From: Reinekea sp. G2M2-21
GTDB lineage: Bacteria; Pseudomonadota; Gammaproteobacteria; Pseudomonadales; Natronospirillaceae
DNA: 64,000 bases
NCBI RefSeq assembly: GCF_015687175.1
Contig: NZ_JADPQG010000002.1
Location: 434,001-498,000, forward strand
Reading direction: 5' to 3'
In this document: in pieces, positions 1-8,994 of the stretch
Position numbering within the stretch: position 1 is the first letter of the stretch
Layout of the letters: the number at the start of each line of letters is the position of its first letter
Notes under the pieces: generated by a model
The model's input: only the letters and a program-made list of their open reading frames with translations
What the model was told of the DNA's origin: nothing
The model's database searches: none
Translations under genes and position numbers: made by a program

Positions 1-608
1 TTGGCTGCGTACAATGCCATTTCATTACCACCGACAGCACCAGAGTCGATCAGGTATTTGCCATTGGCAACGATCGAAGGCGTTCCGCCAATACCACTGG
101 CGCCGGTCAGGTAAACGGACTTCTGTACCTGTGGATCAACACCAAAAGAATAAGCCGTCTGCATGTACTTCTCTTCAGAAACACCTAACTCGTCTGCGAA
201 GAACTTGGCAAACTGCTTGTCGGTACGTAACGACTTGCGCTCTTTATGAATGGCATCAAAGATTGCTTGGTGCGCTTCAGGGCCTAATTTTAATGTCTTC
301 TGTACGTAGTAAGCCCTTACTTCGGGTTGCTGGCGTTCGTTAAACATGACGGGAACACCAGTAAAGCGAATATTGTCCGGCTTCTCTGCCAGGAAACGAT
401 TCAAAGCAGGCTCCAGATTATAACAGTGGATACAGGCGTAACTGAAAAACTCCATAATCTCGCCAATCTCATCCCCACGGTAAGCCGTCTTTAACGGTGT
501 TGACAACACCTGATAATGCACGCCTTCAACATATCGAGGCGTTTCTTCAGCATGGACAGAAAGTGCAGTGATAAGTAAGCCAATGAACACCAATGACCGT
601 TTTAGCAT
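1..608 (-). CDS. dsbA: Thiol:disulfide interchange protein DsbA, 3' end beyond the window
   Basis: Periplasmic thioredoxin-fold oxidase that introduces disulfides into exported proteins. Reading leftwards from the ATG at 606-608 there are 202 codons without a stop, so the C-terminus lies outside the window. The product has a typical Sec signal peptide (MLKRSLVFIGLLITALSVHA), then the active site as EFFSYACIHCYNLEP, a CIHC variant of the usual CPHC. Near the edge lies the cis-proline loop (GIGGTPSIVANG) of the thioredoxin fold. It lies downstream of the cytochrome c4 gene in the same direction, the order seen in Pseudomonas, but a strong terminator stands between them, so it probably has its own promoter in 609-760. 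The Ile in the dipeptide between the cysteines is mildly unusual. Confidence 0.9.
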   Translation of the reverse strand, partial: MLKRSLVFIGLLITALSVHAEETPRYVEGVHYQVLSTPLKTAYRGDEIGEIMEFFSYACIHCYNLEPALNRFLAEKPDNIRFTGVPVMFNERQQPEVRAYYVQKTLKLGPEAHQAIFDAIHKERKSLRTDKQFAKFFADELGVSEEKYMQTAYSFGVDPQVQKSVYLTGASGIGGTPSIVANGKYLIDSGAVGGNEMALYAA

Positions 609-759
609 ATTAGGTAACCTCTCGAGTGAATTTATTTTACAAAGGCTTGTTTGCGCAGGTTTATTTGCTTCGGGCAAACATAACTTAGTTAACAACTGGT
701 TATGTTCGCATCAGAAAGTGAAGCTACCGGTATAGCCCTTTGGCAACGAACTATAAATC

Positions 760-796
760 AAAAAAAAGCGAGGAAGGTTTGTCCTTCCTCGCTTTT
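760..796 (-). terminator. Intrinsic terminator of the cytochrome c4 gene
   Basis: The inverted repeat GCGAGGAAGG (768-777) / CCTTCCTCGC (783-792) forms a perfect 10-bp GC-rich stem with a 5-nt loop. On the minus strand it is followed by eight T residues (A760-A767 on the plus strand). It stands 48 bases after the cytochrome c4 stop codon and before dsbA. Confidence 0.9.
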
Positions 797-844
797 CAGT
801 ATCTTTACTGCTGGTTAACGTGAGCTTAACCGAGATCAGACTTG

Positions 845-1477
845 TTAGTGCAAGCCTTGAATATAGCTGGCTAGCGCTTCAATTTCGAAGTCTTTCAGGT
901 TGAACGCAATGCTGCGCATGACCATGGTATCTCCATCATTTTGACGAGCATCTGCGCTTGGTGCTTCCGCGCGGTAACCGGTTTGGAATTTCTTGAGCTG
1001 AGTCGCAATATAAGCAGCATGCTGTCCACCCAAGGCTGGGAAACCACCGACAGAGTTGCCCTCACCGTTACTGGCGTGACAACCGGCACATGAAGGAACA
1101 CCAGTTTTTGCATTACCGGCTTTATACAGAGATTCGCCTAACTTAACCAGATCTGCATTGGCCTGACCGACCTGAATAGATTGTTCAGCATAGTAAGCGG
1201 CAATATCGTCAAGTTGTTGATCGTTGAAACCGTTCAGCAGTCCTGTCATTTCAATGATGACGCGATTACCGTCTTTTACATCGTGCATTTGTTTTACCAG
1301 GTACTTTTCACCTTGACCAGCTAACTTAGGAAAGCTGGCCACGGCAGAATTGCCGTCTACACCATGGCAACCTGCGCACACAGCAGTCAGGGCCTTACCG
1401 GCTTCGGCGTTACCTGCAGCTTGGGCGCCAGTCAATAAACCACTTAAAACGAAAAGGCTAACGATCAGTTTTTTCAT
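845..1477 (-). CDS. Cytochrome c4, diheme periplasmic electron carrier
   Basis: 210-residue secreted diheme cytochrome, thought to carry electrons to terminal oxidases. A signal peptide (about residues 1-20, ending AQA) is followed by two homologous class I cytochrome c halves. Each half has its own CXXCH heme site (CAGCHGVDGN and CAGCHASNGEG) and downstream Met-containing segments (MTGLLNGF, MVMRSIAFNL) that could supply the axial ligand. Length and duplicated structure match cytochrome c4. It is divergent from engB across a 184-bp gap, the arrangement known from Pseudomonas. The start at 1477 has an AGGA ribosome site 7 bases upstream. A cytochrome oxidase operon lies 6 kb away, so this carrier may feed it. 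Confidence 0.93.
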   Translation of the reverse strand: MKKLIVSLFVLSGLLTGAQAAGNAEAGKALTAVCAGCHGVDGNSAVASFPKLAGQGEKYLVKQMHDVKDGNRVIIEMTGLLNGFNDQQLDDIAAYYAEQSIQVGQANADLVKLGESLYKAGNAKTGVPSCAGCHASNGEGNSVGGFPALGGQHAAYIATQLKKFQTGYRAEAPSADARQNDGDTMVMRSIAFNLKDFEIEALASYIQGLH

Positions 1478-1661
1478 GACGAATCCTGCGTACTTATCTT
1501 ATTTTAGGGCTAATACCGGCATGAACGCCGATCTGAAATTGGCGGTAGTATAAAGGTCACCTCCCGAAATTCATAGCGTCTAAGTAGATTGAAACGCAAG
1601 CACTGTGGGCGACAAACCGCTACAATACCCGGCTATTTCATGAAAGAAACACGCTGACGTT

Positions 1662-2300
1662 ATGCAATCTCTAAAATTCGATTCCGCTGCCTTCTTAACC
1701 AGTGCCGCAAAATTTTCTCAGTGTCCTGATGATACCGGCGCTGAAGTAGCCTTCGCAGGGCGGTCCAATGCCGGTAAAAGCTCAGCAATGAATGCACTGA
1801 CGCGCAATTCCAAACTCGCGAGAACCTCAAAAACGCCGGGCAGAACTCAGTTGCTGAACTTCTTCACATTGTCCAGTGAAGGTCACCGTTTGGTGGACCT
1901 GCCCGGTTATGGCTACGCCAAAGTTAATCGCAACATGAAGCAGGACTGGGAAGAGAATATTGGTGAGTATCTTGCTGAGCGCAACAGTCTGAAAGGCTTG
2001 GTCCTGGTGATGGATATTCGCCACCCAATGACAGAGTTTGATCAGATGATTGTGAATTGGGCTATTGAAACTGAAATGCCCCTGTTGGCGTTGCTGACTA
2101 AATCGGACAAGTTAAAAAAAGGTCCGGCCAAAAGTGCTTTTCTGAAAGTTAGCAATGAGTTGCATTCGCGCGCGCCATGGTTGACAGCCATCATGTTCAG
2201 TTCGTTGAAGAAAGAAGGTGTTGCTGAAGTTCATCAGTGGCTAAATGAACAATTGACCGATCCAGACGAGGCTATGATTGCTGACACAGGTGAGGAGTGA
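1662..2300 (+). CDS. engB: Ribosome biogenesis GTPase YihA/YsxC (EngB)
   Basis: 212-residue TrmE-Era-EngA-EngB-Septin-type GTPase needed for large ribosomal subunit assembly. All G motifs are visible in order: G1 AGRSNAGKSS, G2 Thr in KTPGRTQLLNFF, G3 DLPGYGYAKV, G4 TKSD and G5 SSLKKEG. G1 has Ala where most family members have Val (GRSNVGKSS), a conservative change. The length is typical. It reads away from cytochrome c4, and its stop codon lies inside a terminator-like hairpin. Confidence 0.95.
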   Translation: MQSLKFDSAAFLTSAAKFSQCPDDTGAEVAFAGRSNAGKSSAMNALTRNSKLARTSKTPGRTQLLNFFTLSSEGHRLVDLPGYGYAKVNRNMKQDWEENIGEYLAERNSLKGLVLVMDIRHPMTEFDQMIVNWAIETEMPLLALLTKSDKLKKGPAKSAFLKVSNELHSRAPWLTAIMFSSLKKEGVAEVHQWLNEQLTDPDEAMIADTGEE

Positions 2301-2312
2301 TCCCTCACCTGT
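2286..2312 (+). terminator. Terminator-like hairpin spanning the engB stop
   Basis: Perfect 10-bp inverted repeat ACAGGTGAGG / CCTCACCTGT with a 7-nt loop. The engB TGA (2298-2300) falls in the loop, and a modest T-rich stretch (TTACTGTT) follows. It lies between engB and the convergent MaoC-type gene, so it could act on either transcript. Confidence 0.6.
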
Positions 2313-2330
2313 TTACTGTTAAGGCGGATG

Positions 2331-3236
2331 TTAACCGTAAATGTAGTGTCCTGAAACCAGAAGATTGCCATCTTTATCGACCAGCTCGAACTGATCAAGC
2401 GTGCAAATCAAGATTGGCGTTGACGGCTGCGCTACCGGTCGGATGAAATTGATTTCCATGGATCGGATACTGCCCTTCCAATGCTTGCCGAGAGCGGCGA
2501 TGATCAGGTTTAAGGTACATAACCCCTGTACAAACGAGGTTTTGTGACCAAACAATCGCGCACCAATGCTGCTGATATGCAATGGGTTCAAATCACCGGA
2601 CAGTTTGCCGTATTTTTGCCCCATCGATTTGGCGATCGGCAGTTCCATGCGGTCGGCCATGGCATTGTTCATTAACTGCGATTTGGATGGTCGTCGTTTC
2701 TGTGCTTGCGTATCGATTGCCAGGCTTTTTACAAACTCCTCATCGAGACCAGCGACATAGAGCTCATCCTCCAATGTCATAATGTCGCGCCCGGTAATGT
2801 CTTTGACCACCGACTGAAATCGAATCAAAACCGCGCGTTTGCTGTGTGGCGTTGCGCCTAAATAATGCACATAAGTCGAGTAATGTTGGTTCTGGCTGAA
2901 GCCTTCTTTGTTCAACATCAGTAAGCGGCTGCTCATGTGCATAATGCGACTGAAACTGATGCCGATTTCTTTCAAAACCTGCATTAGCGCCCAAACACCC
3001 GCTGGTGCGCTGAATGTGAATGCCTGCGGTGCACCGCCATCATAGTCGACAAGGTCCATCCAGCTCTGATATTTGTCCTCGTCCAGAAACCAGCTCGTTT
3101 TCATGGGCGGTAAATTAGCATCCAGTGCCAGGGACTCTTCCTGTTGCAGAGATTGAAAGACTTTTAAATAGAAACGACTGGCATAACCAAACCCGGAACT
3201 CGGGGTGTCAAACCACTTCGTTTTACGTGAAGTCAT
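2331..3236 (-). CDS. MaoC-type acyl dehydratase/hydratase family protein
   Basis: 301-residue cytoplasmic protein. The C-terminal half (about residues 195-290) carries the hot-dog hydratase signature: SGDLNPLHIS supplies the Asp and His of the MaoC catalytic motif (D-x4-H), followed by FGHKTSFVQGLC. This family hydrates or dehydrates acyl-CoA or acyl-ACP intermediates. The N-terminal half has no motif I recognise but may be a second, degenerate hot-dog domain, as in two-domain enzymes. The substrate cannot be read from the sequence. It is convergent with engB and appears monocistronic. Confidence 0.8.
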   Translation of the reverse strand: MTSRKTKWFDTPSSGFGYASRFYLKVFQSLQQEESLALDANLPPMKTSWFLDEDKYQSWMDLVDYDGGAPQAFTFSAPAGVWALMQVLKEIGISFSRIMHMSSRLLMLNKEGFSQNQHYSTYVHYLGATPHSKRAVLIRFQSVVKDITGRDIMTLEDELYVAGLDEEFVKSLAIDTQAQKRRPSKSQLMNNAMADRMELPIAKSMGQKYGKLSGDLNPLHISSIGARLFGHKTSFVQGLCTLNLIIAALGKHWKGSIRSMEINFIRPVAQPSTPILICTLDQFELVDKDGNLLVSGHYIYG

Positions 3237-3507
3237 AATTACTCCATTAATAATAGGATATTCCCGGATGTCAGATTTCTATCACAGGCATAGCGTGCAA
3301 CTGGGCTTGTGCCGGTTGCTGCACTCGTATGAAACAAGCCATTGAAGGTATTCACACACTATGCCAATGATGAAAGTTCCATAGAGTCCCTGAGGAATTT
3401 TTCATCAATGAAGGATAGACCAAGACGGGCCGGGTGGCATTTTCGAAGGCGGGAATTTTAGCTGATTTATTGACCAAAAGGGCAGTAAAATTTGCGGAAA
3501 AACAGCA
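3237..3507. other. Gene-free stretch upstream of yheV
   Basis: Between the divergent MaoC-type and yheV genes. I see no credible small gene or RNA here. The right end leads into the yheV promoter; the left end presumably holds the minus-strand promoter of the MaoC-type gene, which I could not identify with confidence. Confidence 0.5.
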
Positions 3508-3536
3508 ATGACGCACGCAGGCGAGGTCGGTATACT
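3508..3536 (+). promoter_or_regulatory. Sigma70-type promoter for yheV-purEK
   Basis: ATGACG (3508-3513), a 17-nt spacer, then TATACT (3531-3536), a good match to the -35/-10 consensus. The predicted start near 3543 leaves a short leader with a GAGGAG ribosome site at 3547-3552, seven bases before the yheV ATG. Confidence 0.65.
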
Positions 3537-3558
3537 ACGCGCCTTTGAGGAGTGATGC

Positions 3559-3798
3559 ATGTCGAAGAAACGTTTTATCGCTGGGGTTGTCTGCCCCAAA
3601 TGCGGCACCCTGGACAGCATTATGGCCGCTGAAGATACCGAGCAACAGGTTCTGTTGCGGGAATGTGTCGAATGCGGGTTCCACGACAGGATGAGTACGG
3701 TGGTTAACACTCCCAAAGAAATTCAGACCCGGGTATCGCCCGATGTCGATACAACTGCCAAGCAAGAAGCTGTGCAAGTAATTAAAATCCTCGAGTAA
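3559..3798 (+). CDS. yheV: YheV-family putative zinc-ribbon protein
   Basis: 79-residue soluble protein with two CXXC knuckles (VCPKCGTLD and RECVECGFHD) about 22 residues apart, giving a single zinc ribbon. Sequence and length match the small YheV family, whose function is not known. A strong GAGGAG ribosome site precedes the ATG. It ends 15 bases before purE, so it is probably the first gene of a yheV-purE-purK transcript. Confidence 0.85.
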   Translation: MSKKRFIAGVVCPKCGTLDSIMAAEDTEQQVLLRECVECGFHDRMSTVVNTPKEIQTRVSPDVDTTAKQEAVQVIKILE

Positions 3799-3813
3799 AA
3801 AAGGAAGCCTGCC

Positions 3814-4323
3814 GTGTCTGCAGCAAACAAAGCCATTCGTGTTGGTGTCATTATGGGTTCCCAATCTGATTGGGCGACTATGTCTCATACCTCAGAAACA
3901 CTGAGGAAACTCGGCATTGAACACGAATGCAAGGTGGTCTCCGCCCATCGAACCCCTGATCTGTTGTTTGAGTACGCTGAAACAGCGTTTGAACGCGGCT
4001 TGCAGGTAATTATTGCCGGGGCCGGAGGGGCTGCGCATTTACCAGGTATGTGCGCTGCCAAAACGCACCTGCCTGTTTTAGGCGTCCCGGTGCAGAGCTC
4101 AATGCTCAGCGGGGTCGACTCCTTACTCAGCATCGTACAGATGCCTGCCGGTATTCCCACAGGTACCCTGGCCATCGGACGAGCGGGTGCTATTAACGCA
4201 GCCTTAATGGCGGCCAGTATAATCGCGAATCAGGACGCTGATGTGCGCAAAGCATTGGTCGACTTCCGTACCGCCCAAACCGATCAGGTATTGGCGAATC
4301 CGGTACCTGGAGAAATGTCATGA
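3814..4323 (+). CDS. purE: N5-carboxyaminoimidazole ribonucleotide mutase
   Basis: 169-residue enzyme of purine synthesis that converts N5-CAIR, made by PurK, to CAIR. The class I PurE signature is plain: [11 protein letters not shown] at the N-terminus, the catalytic His in [21 protein letters not shown], and PVLGVPV. The start is GTG at 3814, because no ATG precedes the conserved IRVGVIMG strand and AAGGAAG lies just upstream. Its last four bases (ATGA) overlap the purK start, which indicates translational coupling. Confidence 0.97.
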   Translation: MSAANKAIRVGVIMGSQSDWATMSHTSETLRKLGIEHECKVVSAHRTPDLLFEYAETAFERGLQVIIAGAGGAAHLPGMCAAKTHLPVLGVPVQSSMLSGVDSLLSIVQMPAGIPTGTLAIGRAGAINAALMAASIIANQDADVRKALVDFRTAQTDQVLANPVPGEMS

Positions 4324-5408
4324 AATTAGGGATCGTCGGCGGTGGTCAGTTAGGTCGAATGATGGCGCAGGCGGCATTACCACTGGGCGTTAAAACAATA
4401 TTTCTGGATCCCGCGACCGATGCCTGCGCCGGTGATGCCGGGCAATTGATTTGCGCCGCTTACGATGATGCCGCTGCCGTGCAACAACTGGCGGATCAGG
4501 TAGATGCCGTAACGTTTGAATTCGAAAATGTTCCGCCTGACAGTGTGGCAACACTGGCGACGCGCAAGCCAGCCTTTCCACCGGTCGACGCGTTGGCAAC
4601 CGCCCGTGACCGTTGGTTTGAAAAATCATTGTTCCAGAAACTCGATATTGCAACGCCGAAACTGGCGCTGGTTGACGACCAGGAATCCCTGGAAGCCGGT
4701 GTCGATCGCGTTGGTTTACCCTGTGTGCTGAAAACCCGCACGCTCGGGTATGACGGCAAAGGACAGAAAGTGCTGCGCAAACGTGCCGATCTCACCGACA
4801 CATTCGCTGAACTGGGCAGCGTGCCGATGATCCTGGAAGGCTTTGTTGATTTCGAATACGAAGTATCCTGCATTGGCGTTCGCAATCAACAAGGGCAATG
4901 CGTGTTTTATCCTTTGGTGAAGAATGAACACGATCAGGGCATCTTGTACCGCAGTCAGCCGCTGACCAATTCTCAATTGCAGACTCAGGCAGAACATGCG
5001 GTTAAGTCCGTTATGGATGCGCTTGATTACGTCGGCACCATGGCGTTTGAGTTTTTTGTCAAAGGTGATGATTTGATCGCCAATGAGATTGCGCCGCGTG
5101 TACATAACTCGGGTCACTGGACGATCGAAGGATCCCGTTGCAGTCAGTTTGAAAATCATGTTCGCGCGGTATTGGGCTTGCCTCTCGGGTCAACGGAAAG
5201 TACTGGACCGGTTGTCATGTTCAATGTTATTGGCCGTCGGCCAGATGTGCAGCAGCTGTTGTCTATACCTGGTGTGCATTGGCATGACTATACGAAAAGT
5301 GAGCGTGCCGGACGGAAAATTGCCCACATCACCGTGACCGCGGCTGATCAGACACAATTAATTCTTCGGGCAGATAAAGTTGCAGGGCTGTTGGTGAACG
5401 AACTTTAA
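4320..5408 (+). CDS. purK: N5-carboxyaminoimidazole ribonucleotide synthase
   Basis: 362-residue ATP-grasp enzyme that makes N5-CAIR from AIR, bicarbonate and ATP. Visible features are the N-terminal Rossmann-like strand ([12 protein letters not shown]), the ATP-grasp segment [13 protein letters not shown], and the metal-binding/active-site region [26 protein letters not shown]. Length matches the family. It is coupled to purE by an ATGA overlap. Its TAA (5406-5408) overlaps the stop of the convergent unknown gene within a small palindrome, and its terminator lies inside that gene's coding region. Confidence 0.97.
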   Translation: MKLGIVGGGQLGRMMAQAALPLGVKTIFLDPATDACAGDAGQLICAAYDDAAAVQQLADQVDAVTFEFENVPPDSVATLATRKPAFPPVDALATARDRWFEKSLFQKLDIATPKLALVDDQESLEAGVDRVGLPCVLKTRTLGYDGKGQKVLRKRADLTDTFAELGSVPMILEGFVDFEYEVSCIGVRNQQGQCVFYPLVKNEHDQGILYRSQPLTNSQLQTQAEHAVKSVMDALDYVGTMAFEFFVKGDDLIANEIAPRVHNSGHWTIEGSRCSQFENHVRAVLGLPLGSTESTGPVVMFNVIGRRPDVQQLLSIPGVHWHDYTKSERAGRKIAHITVTAADQTQLILRADKVAGLLVNEL

Positions 5409-6049
5409 AAGTTCAGCTTTAAACCATGATGTGCGCAAAAACAGGGCCAGGCATTCGCCTGGTTTTTTTGTGTGTGATCGTTATTTAATTGAGGTGCCTG
5501 TGCCGTTAGTTTATGTGCCAGTTCGATAACCGTTCCATCGAGCTTTGCTGCATAGTCGTTACCCAGCCATTGATGCACCAGTAAGTTGGCTGCCGTCATG
5601 TTCCAACTGGTTGCTGGCGTTCCGAGATTGCACATCATGTGGTCGTGTAACTCTTCGATTAATCGATGCGAAAAATAAACTTTATCGAGCAGACCGATGA
5701 TGCCAGTCTGCAGCAAAATGATCTCACTGCGTTCAAAAAAAGACGCGATAATTCTATTGGACTGGTCAGCAACCATTTGCCAATGGCACCGTTGACAATA
5801 TGCGTTGAATTCGTCGAGATGAGTGGGTAAGTACTGCACATACTGCAGGATCAACTGCACCAAGTTTTGTTCCGTAATGGCATCGGACGGGTCAAAGAAA
5901 GGTTGCGGCTGGAGTGTAAAACGATGTGCATATAACAGCAGTGTGTGTTGGCTATTGGGTTCAATTCGAACTTGGTCGATAAGAATTTTTAATGCGCTTG
6001 ACAAAGGTCTGTCCCGATCAAGTTTTCTGTAGCCGGCTGCTGAAACCAT
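5405..6049 (-). CDS. Hypothetical protein, convergent with purK
   Basis: 214-residue soluble, probably mostly helical protein that I do not recognise. It has no signal peptide or membrane segment. His and Cys residues are frequent (CQRCHW in the middle, CFCAHHG at the end), which might bind metal, but no family motif is clear. The stop overlaps the purK stop, and the purK terminator is encoded within its last 20 codons, so the extreme C-terminus may be constrained by that hairpin rather than by protein function. The ATG at 6049 is the only reasonable start. It could be a lineage-specific gene. Confidence 0.55.
   Translation of the reverse strand: MVSAAGYRKLDRDRPLSSALKILIDQVRIEPNSQHTLLLYAHRFTLQPQPFFDPSDAITEQNLVQLILQYVQYLPTHLDEFNAYCQRCHWQMVADQSNRIIASFFERSEIILLQTGIIGLLDKVYFSHRLIEELHDHMMCNLGTPATSWNMTAANLLVHQWLGNDYAAKLDGTVIELAHKLTAQAPQLNNDHTQKNQANAWPCFCAHHGLKLNF
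5447..5469 (+). terminator. Intrinsic terminator of purK
   Basis: CCAGGC (5447-5452), loop ATTC, GCCTGG (5457-5462), then seven T residues on the plus strand. It lies 38 bases after the purK stop and inside the 3' coding region of the convergent unknown gene. Confidence 0.85.
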
Positions 6050-6279
6050 AACTCAACTTACCTTGCGTGAATGCTGGCAATACGAGTATTTCTATGACAA
6101 AACTAAGAAACTTAAGCCGCAGTACGAAACTGCAGCGCCCTTTGTCATCTAATAAAAAATCAGTTTGTCGCAGACGTCCTTCCACTAAACAAATAAAACA
6201 CTCAACTGAGTTGGGTCTAAGCCAGCGAAGCAAACCGACGGGTCACCCAACCAAAAACAGTGTAGTTGAGAACCCGGTT

Positions 6280-7614
6280 TTACGCTGACGCTGAGAGCAT
6301 TTTTTTGTAAAAAACCGTCAATAACCAAAATGAGCGGGCGGCGAAAAAAACATTAAACCACATCCAAAGTTGTGTATTGGATTGGGCAAAAAACCACGAG
6401 CCGAGAACAAAAAAAGCGAAAGCGATTAACACACTGTTCCGCATGTCCTTCGAACGTCGTGCGCCGATGAATACTCCGTCTAGCCAGAATGCGATACCTC
6501 CGGTGAGAGGTAAGATGGCGACCCACGTCAGTTGAGCATAGGCGTATTGATAGATGTCGTTTTGGTTGGTCAGCAGGTGTAAGAACGCGCCGCCTCCTAC
6601 AAAAAACAAACCGCTGAGCGAGATCATGAAGCAAGCATTTAATGTAGCGCTGGCTCCCCATACCTGACGCAATAAAGCGGGATTATTCTGACCCACCGCG
6701 TGTCCGGTTTGTGCTTCAGCCGCGGCAGCAGTTCCATCGAGAAAATGCGATATCAGCGTAAAGAAAGCGAGCAGTACACCGTTAGCCGCCAGAGCCACAC
6801 TACCGAAATTTGCCGCCATTCGATTGAACCAGACAAACGCGGTCAACAACACAAATGTTCGCACGAACAGGTGCGAACTGACGTGGAATATGGGTGTAAA
6901 CTCTGACCACCGAAAGGCCAACCGGTGGGTTATGGTGGTTATCGACTGATGATGACGCCAGGTTTTGCGCAAGTGCCAAAGGATTAACCCCAATCCCATG
7001 TACTCACTGATTACGGTTCCAAGTGCAATGCCGGCCGTTTTATAACCGAAGCCAAAAACAAACAACAGGTTAAGACCTATATTCATGATCTGTGTAATGC
7101 TCAACGAATACAGACTAATGCGGGTGTTTTGCAGGCCGATGAAGAACCCTAATAACATGGTGTTGAATACAATAGCCGGGACACCCAGCATGCGGATGCT
7201 TAAGTAAACATTTGCCTCCTGCGCGATGTCCGATGCTGGACCGATGACCGCCAAACCAGCTTGAATGAAAACCCGGTGAAGGCATAGCACCAGTACAATG
7301 AGTGCTATTGCCACGAGGCAGTACTTCTTTAACTGCAGCTGAATTCCGGCATAGTCACCTTTACCGAGCAATTGAGACGTGAAGCCGGACAACCCCATGC
7401 TCAGAAAATTGAACCCCCAGAAAATATAGGCCATTAAGCTACCGCCGACAGTGACACCCGCTAGGTAAACACTGTCTGGCAAATGGCCTAATATGGAGGC
7501 GTCCACCAAGCTGAGCAGCGGCAGTGAGAGGTTGGCCAGAATGACTGGCCAAGCTAAACCCCATGTTTTCGACAGTTGAGTCCGCTGTTGACTGTTTAAA
7601 AGATAACCAAACAT
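6280..7614 (-). CDS. MATE-family efflux transporter, DinF-like
   Basis: 444-residue inner-membrane protein with about 12 hydrophobic helices in two similar halves, the layout of multidrug and toxic compound extrusion antiporters. The N-terminus (LAWPVILANLSLPLLSLVDA) and first loop (ILGHLPDSVYLAGVTVGG) resemble the DinF branch, which couples export to a Na+ or H+ gradient. The substrate cannot be deduced. It is transcribed alone, divergent from the cox operon across a 229-bp AT-rich region. Confidence 0.88.
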   Translation of the reverse strand: MFGYLLNSQQRTQLSKTWGLAWPVILANLSLPLLSLVDASILGHLPDSVYLAGVTVGGSLMAYIFWGFNFLSMGLSGFTSQLLGKGDYAGIQLQLKKYCLVAIALIVLVLCLHRVFIQAGLAVIGPASDIAQEANVYLSIRMLGVPAIVFNTMLLGFFIGLQNTRISLYSLSITQIMNIGLNLLFVFGFGYKTAGIALGTVISEYMGLGLILWHLRKTWRHHQSITTITHRLAFRWSEFTPIFHVSSHLFVRTFVLLTAFVWFNRMAANFGSVALAANGVLLAFFTLISHFLDGTAAAAEAQTGHAVGQNNPALLRQVWGASATLNACFMISLSGLFFVGGGAFLHLLTNQNDIYQYAYAQLTWVAILPLTGGIAFWLDGVFIGARRSKDMRNSVLIAFAFFVLGSWFFAQSNTQLWMWFNVFFAARSFWLLTVFYKKMLSASA

Positions 7615-7713
7615 AAAAAAATTAATTCTTCCTGAGTTGAGCTAAGTCATTGTTTTTAAATAAATAAATCGCAGTTCACCAGGGAGACCTGAAATTTTTC
7701 CTGCGAATCCCCC

Positions 7714-7743
7714 TTGGGCTTTAAAAAAAACACTGTTTATACT
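7714..7743 (+). promoter_or_regulatory. Probable sigma70 promoter of the cox operon
   Basis: TTGGGC (7714-7719), an 18-nt spacer containing an A8 run, and TATACT (7738-7743). The predicted start near 7750 gives a leader of about 90 nt before coxB. No operator was recognised. Confidence 0.5.
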
Positions 7744-7843
7744 GGCAACGTGAAAATCTAAATGGTTTTGCTAAGGAGTGCCGGAGAGAGTACTGCTGTC
7801 CTTGGAAAAAGCCCTAACAATAAAAACAACAACGAGGTGAATT

Positions 7844-8983
7844 ATGCCAGTTAAGCTGCTCAAAAGCGGCGTGGCATTGCTAATTGCCTTTGCAAGCGCA
7901 ACCGTGCATGCAGATTGGCAATTAAACATGCCCCAAGGTGTCACTGATATCAGTGCTGAAGTTTACAGTTTACACATGCTCATTTTCTGGGTGTGCGTGG
8001 TCATTGGCGCCATCGTCTTTGGTGTCATGTTTTATTCCATGTTCAAGTACCGAAAATCAAAAGGCGCTAAAGCCGATAACTTCCATGAAAACGTCTGGGT
8101 TGAGCTTGCGTGGACGCTGATCCCTGCATTGATCATTGTCTACATGGGTGTGCAGGCCTATCCAACGCTGAAGAATATGTATGACTTTGACGACTCAGCG
8201 ATGACCGTCGAAATTGTTGGTTATCAATGGAAGTGGCGTTACACCTATTTAAGTGATGATCCGAACGAACAAGTTAGTTTTTTCTCCACCTTGGCCACAC
8301 CACAGGAACAGATCAATAATCGCACCGACAAGAATGAAAACTACTTGCTCGAAGTCGATGAACCTCTAGTTCTGCCGGTGGGTTCAAAAGTCCGTTTTGT
8401 CTTGTCCTCTGCAGATGTTATTCACAGCTGGTGGGTTCCTCAGCTGAGTGTGAAGAAAGACGCTATTCCAGGTATTGTTAATGAGGCTTGGACCAAGATT
8501 AATGAGCCAGGTACCTACCGCGGTCAATGTACCGAATTGTGTGGAAAGGACCATGGCTTCATGCCGATTGTTGTGGAAGCACTGCCACAGGCTGAGTTTG
8601 ATGCCTGGTTGTCCGAGAAGCAGGATCAGGCCCGTAAGTTGGCCGAGCTGACTCAGAAAGATTGGACCTTTGATGAGTTGATGGCTGTGGGTGAGGTTGC
8701 CTACGGCAAAAATTGTGCCGCGTGTCACCAGGCAAATGGCTTGGGTCTGCCACCGACCTTCCCTGCCTTGAAAGACAGTCCGATTGCCCTTGGCGCAGTT
8801 TCAGAGCATATCGATATCGTGTTGAACGGTTCGGCTAAGAATCCGGCAATGGCCGCCTTTGGTCCTCAGCTGAGTGAAGTCGATATCGCCGCGATCATTA
8901 CCTATGAGCGAAATGCCTGGGGAAATAACACTGGCGATATGGTCACCCCTGTCGACATTCTCAACATTAAAGCTGGCCAATAA
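7844..8983 (+). CDS. coxB: Cytochrome c oxidase subunit II with fused cytochrome c domain
   Basis: 379-residue caa3-like subunit that accepts electrons from cytochrome c. In order it has a signal peptide, two transmembrane helices (about residues 45-68 and 88-108), the cupredoxin domain, and a C-terminal class I cytochrome c domain. The CuA ligands are in HSWWVPQL and GQCTELCGKDHGFMP, and the heme site is CAACH near residue 295. The fused cytochrome means an electron can enter without a separate soluble carrier at the last step. It is the first gene of the oxidase operon, with a GAGGTGA ribosome site, and is followed 11 bases later by coxA. Confidence 0.97.
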   Translation: MPVKLLKSGVALLIAFASATVHADWQLNMPQGVTDISAEVYSLHMLIFWVCVVIGAIVFGVMFYSMFKYRKSKGAKADNFHENVWVELAWTLIPALIIVYMGVQAYPTLKNMYDFDDSAMTVEIVGYQWKWRYTYLSDDPNEQVSFFSTLATPQEQINNRTDKNENYLLEVDEPLVLPVGSKVRFVLSSADVIHSWWVPQLSVKKDAIPGIVNEAWTKINEPGTYRGQCTELCGKDHGFMPIVVEALPQAEFDAWLSEKQDQARKLAELTQKDWTFDELMAVGEVAYGKNCAACHQANGLGLPPTFPALKDSPIALGAVSEHIDIVLNGSAKNPAMAAFGPQLSEVDIAAIITYERNAWGNNTGDMVTPVDILNIKAGQ

Positions 8984-8994
8984 GGAGATCTCTG

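Noticed and set aside
6018-6288. Short frames on both strands between the unknown gene and the MATE gene
   Set aside because: Low-complexity Ser/Arg/Lys-rich products, no ribosome site, overlapping each other; most likely the promoter region of the minus-strand unknown gene.
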